Of a stretch of DNA of 19,203 bases, positions 1 through 7,292 are shown piece by piece. The notes beneath the pieces were generated by a model. It was given only the letters and a program-made list of their open reading frames with translations, was not told where the DNA came from and searched no databases. Position 1 is the stretch's first letter. Every line of letters starts with the position of its first letter. Location: contig JBOFGK010000042.1 of assembly GCA_051649085.1 (NCBI GenBank), forward strand, positions 1 through 19,203. Reading direction: 5' to 3'. Position numbers and translations under genes: made by a program. This DNA comes from JBOFGK01 sp051649085 (GTDB lineage Bacteria; Bacillota_I; Bacilli_A; UBA3375).

Positions 1-2
1 AA

Positions 3-1463
3 ACGAGTACTAAAGCTACAAGTACTAAAGTTACAACTGAAGAAAAAGTAAACGTTGGAGCAACATCAAATATAGCTCAACCTAAAAAGAAAAAAAAGAA
101 AAAACCAATTGTGGTTGAACAACAACCTAAAGTAGTTAAATCTGTTGAAGAAATGTATGCAGAAAAATTACAAACACCTGCATATAGTAAAGTAAGTAGT
201 ACAGAACGTGAACGTAAAATAAAAGTTAGAAAGAAATTTGTTCCTCAAAATAACAAACAAGTTCAAGCAGAAGAAAATTTATTTGGATTTGAAATTAAAG
301 ACTTAAAAGTTGGAGAACTATTCGATTGTCGTGTAATTGAAATCGTTAAAGATGGTTATATTGTTCAAGTTGAAGGAGCTTATAAAGAAGGAATAATTGA
401 AAATGATCAAGTTGAGACAAAACTTGAAGTTGGTTCAGTAGTAAAAGCAGTATTATACCGCGTTTACGATGAAGTAAATTATTTATCACTGACAAAAGCT
501 GATTTATATAATGAAATCAAAAACTACGAAAGTAAATTTGAAGAAAAACAAATTGTTAAAGGGAAAATTGTTGGTTTTGAAAGAAATAATTTTAAAGTTA
601 AATTAGATAATGGAGTAAATGCATCAATTTTCATTAGAAACTTAGACACAACTTATATTGCAAATCCAGAACCATATATTGGACACGAATACGAATTTTT
701 AATTAAGAAAATTTTACCAACAAATAATTGTCGTTTTGAGTTAACAAGACGTGAATTACTTGTAGAACAAGAAAAAGAAACTGCTGCAACAATTGAAGTT
801 AATTCAGTTATTACAGTTAAAAACTTTACTGCAAATAAAGCTGGTTTAGAATTTAATTATAAAGGTTTAAGAGGATTTATTCCATTTAAGGAAACATCTC
901 ATTCATTTGTTAAAGATGTTAATGATTTAGATATAGATTTAACACAAGAACATGACGTTTTAGTACTTGAAAAAAAGCAAGGGAAATTCGGTGTCGGAAT
1001 TGTTGGATCGTTTTCACGCTTAATGGCTAGTCCTTGGGATACGTTTATTGAAAAATACACAATTAATGATCAAGTAACTGCGCCAATTGTGAATAAAAAA
1101 GATTATGGATTATTTGTACAAATTATTCCGGGTGTTCGTGGTTTATTACATAGAAACGAATTTAATTCAGAATTTGCTGCACAATTTAAAGAAGTTCAAA
1201 TTAATCAAGAAATTACTACCTTTATTGATGGAATTGATCACGATAAGAAATTAGTAAGTTTATCAATGATTGACAAATCACAAGTAGAAACTGAAGAAAC
1301 AGTTGTTACAGATGAAGTAGCTCAAGTAGCTGAAAATACTTCAGTAGATGTAACTTCAACTGAAGATGTTTCTACTAATGAAATTACGCTTGATAAAGAA
1401 CCAAATGAAGAAATTGCATCATTAATTTCAGAAATTGGTGAAATCATGGAAGAAGAAAATTAA
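3..1463 (+). CDS. S1-domain RNA-binding protein (ribosomal protein S1-like), 5' end missing
   Basis: The reading frame is open back to the left edge, so the true start lies outside the window; the GTG at 111 is only an internal codon. The visible part has a Thr/Ser/Lys-rich low-complexity stretch with seven consecutive lysines (about 87-104), then four S1-type beta-barrel repeats at roughly 300-500, 543-749, 792-1016 and 1053-1271. It ends in an acidic tail rich in Glu, Asp, Thr and Val (about 1290-1460). The fourth repeat is the most canonical (YGLFVQI, then GVRGLLH). Repeats two and three are divergent. Four S1 repeats match the S1 homologue of low-GC Gram-positives, which binds mRNA and supports translation, but the basic N-terminal region and long acidic tail are additions to that plan. 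S1-family membership is secure; equivalence to RpsA is inference. A terminator follows directly. Confidence 0.85.
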   Translation, partial: TSTKATSTKVTTEEKVNVGATSNIAQPKKKKKKKPIVVEQQPKVVKSVEEMYAEKLQTPAYSKVSSTERERKIKVRKKFVPQNNKQVQAEENLFGFEIKDLKVGELFDCRVIEIVKDGYIVQVEGAYKEGIIENDQVETKLEVGSVVKAVLYRVYDEVNYLSLTKADLYNEIKNYESKFEEKQIVKGKIVGFERNNFKVKLDNGVNASIFIRNLDTTYIANPEPYIGHEYEFLIKKILPTNNCRFELTRRELLVEQEKETAATIEVNSVITVKNFTANKAGLEFNYKGLRGFIPFKETSHSFVKDVNDLDIDLTQEHDVLVLEKKQGKFGVGIVGSFSRLMASPWDTFIEKYTINDQVTAPIVNKKDYGLFVQIIPGVRGLLHRNEFNSEFAAQFKEVQINQEITTFIDGIDHDKKLVSLSMIDKSQVETEETVVTDEVAQVAENTSVDVTSTEDVSTNEITLDKEPNEEIASLISEIGEIMEEEN

Positions 1464-1478
1464 TAATAAAATAAAACG

Positions 1479-1511
1479 ATAACTCAGATATATTTTGAGT
1501 TATTTTTTTTT
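1479..1511 (+). terminator. Rho-independent terminator of the S1-domain gene
   Basis: An eight-base-pair stem (ATAACTCA / TGAGTTAT) with a nine-base AT loop is followed by a run of eight T. It lies 15 bases after the stop codon of the S1-domain gene. Confidence 0.85.
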
Positions 1512-1733
1512 AATATGTTTTTCATGTAATTAATGAATTTTTTATAAAGGTATATATTGAAAATTATTTATAGCTAATAATTAACGAATAACGATTGTTA
1601 AATCTTATTTTATTATCACTTTACATAATATATATTATAGGAAGTTTATTGGATAATAGCTTAAAACAATAACATAGCTTCTGAAATTAAGTTTAAGCTC
1701 GGTATTTTTGCTAATATTAATAATTGTACTGTA

Positions 1734-2624
1734 CTACTTCATTATAAATTTGATATTCAATTCATTTTCTGTATATTCCCATAATTTATTAGCTAACTGT
1801 GGGTCAAGCGCTTGGTTTGATAATGTTACAACACCAGGCATTCCGTTCCAACCACGCTTTGAATTAGGTCCAACATAGTCCATTGACTGTAAAGACTGGC
1901 ATTCAACAGCATAAATCAGATGTTTTGCTCCATCTTCTTGTTTAGTAATTCCAAATAAATTAGCAAGAGGTGCTAAAACTTTGATTACTGAGACAGTATA
2001 CATTGGTAAATCCTTGAATAAATTAGTCAATGAAACACCAGGATGAACAATAATGGATTTTATTTGAGAATTCTTGTTTGCTAATCTACGACCAAGTTCA
2101 ACTCCAAATAATGCATTTGCCAACTTAGCTTGACAATATGCCGTCATTTTATGGTAATTCCCTTCGAATGACAAGTTGTCAAAATGGATATCAGCCTGTT
2201 TCATTGCATGGGCAAGTGAAGATACAGTTATTATCCTTGAATGTTCGCTTTCCTTAATTAGCGGAAAAATTTGGGCTGTAAACAAAAAATGTCCTAAGTG
2301 GTTTGTTTCAAATTGCAATTCATTGCCATATTTTGTAATTGTATATTCAGGCATCATAATCCCTGCATTATTAATTAAGAAATCAATCTCATTAACAAGT
2401 ATTTTTATTTCATTAGCAGCTTTGATGATTGAGTCTCGATCAGCTAAATCCATCTCAATTAAATCGATTTTTGCATTTGGAACTTCTTCTTTAATTTTTT
2501 TAATTGCTTCATTTGATGTCTTTAAATTACGATTACACATAATTATATGATAATCGTTGGCAAAATGTTTAGCAGTTTCATATCCTAAACCGGAATTTGC
2601 CCCTGTAATTACAAGCTTTTTCAT
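1734..2624 (-). CDS. Short-chain dehydrogenase/reductase (retinol dehydrogenase-like clade)
   Basis: A 296-residue Rossmann-fold oxidoreductase with every classical SDR signature: TGANSGLG cofactor loop at residues 7-14, Asp59 after the fourth strand, NNAG at 85-88, catalytic Ser135/136, the Tyr163-xxx-Lys167 pair and PG at 195-196. An Asn-Arg pair (31-32) follows the second strand, which in this family usually favours NADP(H). Sequence around NNAGIM and YCQAKLAN resembles the retinol-dehydrogenase/WWOX/protochlorophyllide-reductase-like group, which reduces carbonyls on diverse substrates; the real substrate cannot be read from sequence. The start is supported by AGGAG four bases upstream. 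A terminator separates it from the gene before it and I see no convincing promoter in the 25 bases after that terminator, so it may depend on read-through. It is probably cytosolic, since no signal peptide is visible. Confidence 0.88.
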   Translation of the reverse strand: MKKLVITGANSGLGYETAKHFANDYHIIMCNRNLKTSNEAIKKIKEEVPNAKIDLIEMDLADRDSIIKAANEIKILVNEIDFLINNAGIMMPEYTITKYGNELQFETNHLGHFLFTAQIFPLIKESEHSRIITVSSLAHAMKQADIHFDNLSFEGNYHKMTAYCQAKLANALFGVELGRRLANKNSQIKSIIVHPGVSLTNLFKDLPMYTVSVIKVLAPLANLFGITKQEDGAKHLIYAVECQSLQSMDYVGPNSKRGWNGMPGVVTLSNQALDPQLANKLWEYTENELNIKFIMK

Positions 2625-2649
2625 AGTTCTCCTGAGTAATTTTTCATTT

Positions 2650-2674
2650 AAAAAACACAGGTCATTTGACCTGT
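2650..2674 (-). terminator. Terminator downstream of the CAP-domain gene
   Basis: On the minus strand an ACAGGTCA / TGACCTGT stem with a two-base loop (effectively four) is followed by G and six T. It lies 10 bases past the CAP gene stop codon and just ahead of the dehydrogenase gene, so it should limit transcription into that gene. Confidence 0.8.
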
Positions 2675-2683
2675 ATTTAATTT

Positions 2684-3688
2684 CTAATAATAAAAAGAAA
2701 CAATCATGTAGACCATTCCATCTCTTTCAACTGCTCCAACAGCAATTGAATTATAATTGCTAATTAATGGCGCATTATGTGATGGTGATGAATAAAAGAA
2801 ATTCATCGCTACTTGTACATAGTTACTATTAGTACTTGATAAAGATGCATTCGCATTATCCATTGGACAAGACCAATTATGTGGGTTCATGTTTTGTGAA
2901 TAAGCAGTTGCTTCTTGTGTTGCACACCACTGCATACTATTATTGTAAGCATATGGTTGAAGACCTAAACTAGCTCGATACGAATTTATAGATGCTAAAA
3001 ACGCTTGACTAGCACTATCAATGTTGTATCCTCCAGCAATATTAGCTGGTGTTCCAGCACTTGCAGCTGCAGCTCGACTAGCTTCTTCTTCTTTGCGTTT
3101 TTGTTCTGCTTCAAATTCTTCTTTTGAAGCGGTTAAAGTTTTAATTTGTTCATCCAAAGACTTAGTTTTGTCTTCTTCAAAATCAATATTATTCGAATTT
3201 AGAAAATCAATTAATTCTTTAATTTGGGCTTTTTTACTATCTGTTTCATTAATTTTTTTATTTACAGCCTCAATTTGTTTGTCAAGAATTAAGTTAGTAT
3301 CAACTTTGTATGCGATATTTTGATCAGATAAAACTTTTAAAAGTTTTTTAACTTGAATCGTTCGTGTATCAACTTCTTTTTTAAGTATTTTGATTTTATC
3401 CAGAAGTTTTTGATTTTCAGTTAAACCAAACATTGGTGCTGAAATTGGTTTTGTCGATAATTTTTTTGATAAATCATTGTATTGTTCATTTAATTTTTTG
3501 CTTTCTAGCTCATAAATACTATCCATATTTTGAGCAATCGCAATTTTACTCGCCTCTTCTTGAGTGTATCCTAAGTTCATTAAGTTCTCTTCAACAGTTT
3601 TCATTTTTGCATAGAAGTTAACTGTAAGACCAAGGATTACAACCACAAAAAGACTAATACAACTTATTACTATTAATTTTTTGGACAT
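2684..3688 (-). CDS. Membrane-anchored coiled-coil protein with C-terminal CAP (SCP/PR-1) domain
   Basis: 334 residues. Residues 4-25 form one hydrophobic segment after a short basic N-terminus, giving a signal anchor or uncleaved signal peptide. Residues about 30-205 are charged, Lys/Glu-rich and predicted coiled coil, with a twofold repeat at 113-155 and 156-198. An Ala-rich linker (206-215) leads to a CAP domain at about 225-334, with His270 (in NPHNW) and His304 (in SPSHNA) as the likely paired histidines, and Cys255/Cys274 as a possible disulfide. The usual AGEN segment is not recognisable. CAP proteins are extracellular; bacterial ones are poorly understood and many are cell-surface or sporulation proteins. 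There is no LPXTG motif. The start is supported by AGAGGT upstream. The gene has its own promoter and terminator, so it appears monocistronic. Function is unknown beyond a likely outward-facing surface role. Confidence 0.82.
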   Translation of the reverse strand: MSKKLIVISCISLFVVVILGLTVNFYAKMKTVEENLMNLGYTQEEASKIAIAQNMDSIYELESKKLNEQYNDLSKKLSTKPISAPMFGLTENQKLLDKIKILKKEVDTRTIQVKKLLKVLSDQNIAYKVDTNLILDKQIEAVNKKINETDSKKAQIKELIDFLNSNNIDFEEDKTKSLDEQIKTLTASKEEFEAEQKRKEEEASRAAAASAGTPANIAGGYNIDSASQAFLASINSYRASLGLQPYAYNNSMQWCATQEATAYSQNMNPHNWSCPMDNANASLSSTNSNYVQVAMNFFYSSPSHNAPLISNYNSIAVGAVERDGMVYMIVSFYY

Positions 3689-3725
3689 ATTACCTCTGTT
3701 TTTTCTTTTTTGTTTTACCTAAACT

Positions 3726-3754
3726 ATTATATCATAAAATAGGATTAATTTCCA
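3726..3754 (-). promoter_or_regulatory. Promoter of the CAP-domain gene
   Basis: On the minus strand there is a perfect -10 box TATAAT (3726-3731) and a -35-like TGGAAA (3749-3754) separated by 17 bases. It lies about 40 bases upstream of the start codon. The -35 box matches the consensus at four of six positions. Confidence 0.6.
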
Positions 3755-3843
3755 TTGATTGGACAAAAAACGGCGAAAATGATACCCTGTCACTATAAAA
3801 AACACTAAAATTTCTTCTTTTTCAGGCGGATTTTGTATTTAAA

Positions 3844-3876
3844 TTAAAAAAAATATACAAATAAATGTATATTTTT
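3844..3876 (-). terminator. Terminator of the adh-pduL operon
   Basis: Eleven-base complementary arms (3849-3859 and 3866-3876) enclose a six-base loop, and on the minus strand the stem leads into a T run. The stem is almost all A-T, with a single G-C pair, so it is weaker than the other terminators here, but its place just past the pduL stop fits. Confidence 0.6.
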
Positions 3877-3883
3877 CTTATAA

Positions 3884-4471
3884 TTAATTAATGTTTGAAA
3901 CACCTAAACTAACGATTTGTCCATAATGTTTCGGCTTTGTTAAGAATGCAGCATTTGCATCATCAGTATCAATATGCATTTCAAGTACATAGTTGTCACT
4001 AACACGTATTGTTACATCACCAAAATACGTTTGCTTTTCCCCATCAACACTTACAATAACTTTTTGGCCATGTTCAACTCCAAAATGTTCTGCATCTGTC
4101 GAATGCATGTGAATGTGACGATCAGCTATAATTAATCCTTCTTCTAATGCTACCGTCCCATTTGGTCCAACTAATTCTATCGGTGCAGAACCAACTAAAT
4201 TTCCTGAAGTTCTAATTGGAGCATCACATCCTAGTGTACGTAAATCAGATTTAGAAACTTCAACTTGCGATTGTTTTCTAAACGGTCCAATAATGCGGAC
4301 ACCTTTGATTTGTTTTTCTCCGACTTTAATGTCAACTTTTTCGCAAGCGGCATATTCACCCGGCTGCAGTAAATCCTTTAACTTTGTTAACGATTTGTCT
4401 TCTCCAAATAAAACTTTAAAATCTGCTTCTGATACATGCACATGACGTGCGGATATTCCAACAATGATCAT
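3884..4471 (-). CDS. pduL: PduL-type phosphate acyltransferase (phosphotransacetylase)
   Basis: A 195-residue PduL family enzyme, which exchanges CoA and phosphate on acetyl or propionyl groups and is unrelated in fold to Pta. Hallmarks are SARHVH near the N-terminus (His10, His12), QSQVEVS (Glu71), RHIHM (His119, His121) and EMHIDTDDANA (His166); these are the conserved metal-binding and active-site stretches of the family. There is no N-terminal encapsulation-peptide extension, so the enzyme is probably free in the cytosol and may act as the general acetyl-CoA to acetyl-phosphate enzyme. Start choice: an ATG three codons further upstream (4480) directly abuts AGGAG with no spacing, whereas this ATG lies nine bases after AGGAG and overlaps the TGA of the upstream dehydrogenase as ATGA. 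Translational coupling is therefore likely. Substrate preference is inferred, not visible. Confidence 0.9.
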   Translation of the reverse strand: MIIVGISARHVHVSEADFKVLFGEDKSLTKLKDLLQPGEYAACEKVDIKVGEKQIKGVRIIGPFRKQSQVEVSKSDLRTLGCDAPIRTSGNLVGSAPIELVGPNGTVALEEGLIIADRHIHMHSTDAEHFGVEHGQKVIVSVDGEKQTYFGDVTIRVSDNYVLEMHIDTDDANAAFLTKPKHYGQIVSLGVSNIN

Positions 4472-5658
4472 TTTTGACATCTCCTATATATTTCAATTAA
4501 ATCTTTTTTTGCTAACGGATAATAAGTTCCGACAAGGTTTTGTTCGTCAACTAATTTGTCAACACTATTTATTATATCAAAAACATGCACGTTTACGTCA
4601 GAAAATGTCTTTTTTCCAGAAATTTTGTAAAATAACTTCGATATTTCACGATTTGCATGCTCTGCAACTGTTAAAATATCACCTTCTTGACGGAAAACAT
4701 ACTTCCCAAGATTATAAAATTTAGTTAAAGTTTCTGGTTGATCTTTTTGTTGTTCAAAATAATAATTTATAACTTGTGGATGAATTATACTTAAACCAAT
4801 CCCGTGAGTTAAATCTGTGTAAGCTGACACTTCATGTTCTAATGAATGACTTGTCCAATCACCACTTTTACGTCCAACACGTAAAATTCCATTTAAACCG
4901 ATCGTTGAAGTCCAAAAGAAATTTGCATGTGCAGCATAATCATCAGTATTTAAATATGCATCAGTGTAGTTAATCAAGTTGATCATTGCCGCTTCGACCA
5001 TGCGATCAGTTAGACCAGTATCTTCAAAACCATCAAAATATTGCTCAAGTAAATGCGATAAAGTGTCGGCTAGTCCTGCTTGTCGTTGATAAAGTGGCAA
5101 TGTCTTTAATTGCGTTGGATCTTCAAACGTGAAAATTGGCTGACACTCGTCATGTCCCATTGCTAACTTTTCGTTTGTGTCTGGATTAGTTAAAACTCCT
5201 CCAATATTCATCTCGCTACCAGTTGCTGCAAGTGTAATAATTGCTCCAATCTTTGGTAAGTTGGAAATTTCAGTTAATAGTTGTTGATTTTTAATTACAT
5301 CCCATACATCATGATCCGTTGCTGCACCAATGGCCATATGTTTCGTATTATCAAGCACACTTCCACCACCAACAGCTAAAATAAAATCAATTTGATGTTC
5401 TTTAATTAATTTTACTCCTGCACGGCATGTATCTACTTCTGGATTAGGTTTTATACCAGCTAGTTCAATCCATTCAATATTGTGTTTTCTTAATTGTTCG
5501 CAAACAATCTCATACAATCCGTTTTGCTTAATACTTCCACCACCATATGTCATAAGTATCTTTTTCGATGTCTGTTTTTTAATTTCTGGTCCTAAAAGTT
5601 CCCAGTTGTCTTTACCAAAAATCATCTTTGTATATCGATTAAAAATAAAATTTTCCAT
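4468..5658 (-). CDS. Iron-containing alcohol dehydrogenase (YqhD/butanol dehydrogenase-like)
   Basis: 396 residues, group III alcohol dehydrogenase. The N-terminal dinucleotide domain carries YGGGSIKQNG at 38-46 and GGGSVLD at 97-103; the first is typical of the NADPH-using YqhD/BdhA branch. The C-terminal helical domain has the four metal ligands Asp198, His202, His271 and His285, in the spacing I recall for YqhD (194/198/267/281). It should reduce aldehydes (acetaldehyde, butyraldehyde or toxic aldehydes) to alcohols in the cytosol. AGGAG lies upstream of the ATG. The gene ends in TGA overlapping the pduL start. Pairing with a phosphotransacetylase suggests alternative fates for an acyl group: reduction to alcohol or conversion to acyl phosphate. 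No CoA-acylating aldehyde dehydrogenase adjoins it, so its aldehyde must come from elsewhere, for instance AdhE. The exact substrate is not determinable. Confidence 0.92.
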   Translation of the reverse strand: MENFIFNRYTKMIFGKDNWELLGPEIKKQTSKKILMTYGGGSIKQNGLYEIVCEQLRKHNIEWIELAGIKPNPEVDTCRAGVKLIKEHQIDFILAVGGGSVLDNTKHMAIGAATDHDVWDVIKNQQLLTEISNLPKIGAIITLAATGSEMNIGGVLTNPDTNEKLAMGHDECQPIFTFEDPTQLKTLPLYQRQAGLADTLSHLLEQYFDGFEDTGLTDRMVEAAMINLINYTDAYLNTDDYAAHANFFWTSTIGLNGILRVGRKSGDWTSHSLEHEVSAYTDLTHGIGLSIIHPQVINYYFEQQKDQPETLTKFYNLGKYVFRQEGDILTVAEHANREISKLFYKISGKKTFSDVNVHVFDIINSVDKLVDEQNLVGTYYPLAKKDLIEIYRRCQK

Positions 5659-5691
5659 TAGCTCTCCTTTTGTTTAACATTCGCTAATTAT

Positions 5692-5700
5692 AGTATAGCA
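5692..5700 (-). promoter_or_regulatory. Extended -10 promoter of adh-pduL
   Basis: On the minus strand TGC followed directly by TATACT forms an extended -10 element, with A- and T-tracts immediately upstream and no good -35 box. A second overlapping -10 candidate, TATAAT, occupies 5687-5692. Either would place transcription about 30 bases before the start codon. Confidence 0.5.
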
Positions 5701-5768
5701 AAAAAAAATTTTTTTCTTGGAAAAATACTTTTTAAGTGAAGTTTTTTTATCTACTAATTTTGCCAGTT

Positions 5769-5802
5769 AAAAAAACATCCCATTATTGACTAATAACGGG
5801 AT
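5769..5802 (-). terminator. Terminator of the glgBCA operon
   Basis: On the minus strand an eleven-pair stem with one G-U wobble (arms 5777-5787 and 5792-5802) and a four-base AGTC loop is followed by G and seven T. It lies 9 bases beyond the glgA stop codon and is one of the strongest terminators in the window. Confidence 0.9.
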
Positions 5803-5811
5803 GCATTTAAA

Positions 5812-7218
5812 TTAAAGTTCTTTTTCTTCATAAATTCGAATGTATTCTTGGATACTTTTTTCCCAAGAAAAATCTTCAAGCATTGCCTGTTTAACAAGTT
5901 TATTGAATTCTGCTTTTTTCCAATATAAATCTGTTGCTTTTGCTAAAGTTTTAAGGAAATTATCGGCTGTATATTCTTCAAATGTAAACCCTGTTCCTAG
6001 TTGTGTTGTAAAATCATAATTACGGACTGTATCTTTCAAACCACCGACCGCATGAACAATTGGAATTGCTCCATATTTCATTGAAATAATTTGTGTTAAA
6101 CCACATGGTTCGAAAACGGAAGGCATCAAAAAGAAATCACTGGCTGCATATAATTGATGAGCAAGTTTCTCGTTTTGTTCTTCGATAAAAGCAAAATTAG
6201 GGTAAAACTGGGCCATTTCTCGAAAGAAATCAGCAGATTCATCTTCACCAATTCCCATTACGACAAAATTGATATTATTGCGAATTATTTGATGGAATTC
6301 TTCAACAATCATCTCTAAACCTTTTTGTGTTGTTAATCTGGTTATAATTGTAATAAGCGGATATTGTAAATTACTACTTAGTTCAAAGTCTTTCAGAACT
6401 GTTTGTTTGTTTTCTAATTTTCCTTGAATATATGTATTGACATCGTACTGCTGTTTAATACTCTCGTCTGCTTCTGGAGAGAATAATTGATAATTTACGC
6501 CATTAAGAATTCCTAAATACTCATTATTGTCATAGCGCGTTTTTAAAAGTGTTTCTAAACCAAAACCAAATTGTTCAGTTAATGTTTCCTCACAATATGT
6601 TTGCGAAACTGTTGTTATTAAATCAGAATAAACAATTGCTGTTTTCATAAAGTTGAAATTTCCATATAATTCATAGTCGTTACTCTCAGGTAGTTCAAGA
6701 TATTTTTGTAAAGCAAGTTCGTAGACACCTTGATACATCAAATTATGAATTGTAAAGACTGTTCTAATCCCTTCATAGCGTTCATCTTCTTTTGCTTCTG
6801 CTTTAATACATGCTGATGTTAGTCCTGTATGCCAGTCGTTTAAATGAACTACATCTGGAAAATCATCAAATAAAGCAAATGATTGGGTAAGCGCTTTTGA
6901 GAAAAAACCAAAACGATACCCGTCGTCATCATAACCATAAACTTCATCGCGATTAAAAAGATCTTGATTGTCAATAAAAATAAATCTTACATCATTATAA
7001 ATAATTGTTTCATAGCCAACATAATTTCCTAATAATGTCGATGTTCCAAGTGTTTCAAGTTCGAGGTTTTGTTCAATTATTGAACGATATTTTGGCATAA
7101 AGACAGTTACTTCAAATTTTAATTTTGCTAATGTAACTGCTAATCCCTCAATAACATCAGCTAGTCCTCCTCTTTTTTCATATGGCAAAGCTTCTGCTGT
7201 TGCGAAAGCGATTTTCAT
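5812..7218 (-). CDS. glgA: Glycogen synthase (ADP-glucose type, GT5)
   Basis: 468 residues, close to the usual 475-480. It transfers glucose from ADP-glucose to the non-reducing end of alpha-1,4-glucan in the cytosol. The N-terminal Rossmann domain has KRGGLADV with Lys15 in the canonical position, and HLNDWHT at 125-131. The C-terminal domain has Arg294 and Lys299 in TRLTTQKG and the donor-binding FEPCGLTQ loop with Glu370. One oddity is that the usual threonine in the TGGL motif (often RETGGLKDT in Bacillota) is Val391, giving AVGGLKDT. AGGAG lies four bases before the ATG. It is the last gene of the glgB-glgC-glgA operon, 74 bases after glgC, and a strong terminator follows. No terminator separates it from glgC, so co-transcription is likely. 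Confidence 0.95.
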   Translation of the reverse strand: MKIAFATAEALPYEKRGGLADVIEGLAVTLAKLKFEVTVFMPKYRSIIEQNLELETLGTSTLLGNYVGYETIIYNDVRFIFIDNQDLFNRDEVYGYDDDGYRFGFFSKALTQSFALFDDFPDVVHLNDWHTGLTSACIKAEAKEDERYEGIRTVFTIHNLMYQGVYELALQKYLELPESNDYELYGNFNFMKTAIVYSDLITTVSQTYCEETLTEQFGFGLETLLKTRYDNNEYLGILNGVNYQLFSPEADESIKQQYDVNTYIQGKLENKQTVLKDFELSSNLQYPLITIITRLTTQKGLEMIVEEFHQIIRNNINFVVMGIGEDESADFFREMAQFYPNFAFIEEQNEKLAHQLYAASDFFLMPSVFEPCGLTQIISMKYGAIPIVHAVGGLKDTVRNYDFTTQLGTGFTFEEYTADNFLKTLAKATDLYWKKAEFNKLVKQAMLEDFSWEKSIQEYIRIYEEKEL

Positions 7219-7292
7219 TTCTCTCCTTTAAATAATACACATTTGTTTATATTTTAACATGTTTTTTCTTTTTTTTCACGAAAACTAGTTTT

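Noticed and set aside
1658..1699. Inverted repeat AGCTTAAAAC / GTTTAAGCT between the S1-domain gene and the dehydrogenase gene, as a terminator for the latter.
   Set aside because: The arms are 23 bases apart and no T run follows on the minus strand.
4468..4471. Use of the Mycoplasma genetic code, with TGA read as tryptophan.
   Set aside because: The alcohol dehydrogenase ends naturally at a TGA at its expected C-terminus with coupled pduL start, and tryptophans throughout the window are TGG.
3884..5658. Part of a propanediol or ethanolamine microcompartment operon.
   Set aside because: No shell proteins, diol dehydratase or ammonia lyase genes are nearby and PduL lacks an encapsulation peptide. 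A promoter and a terminator enclose just these two genes.
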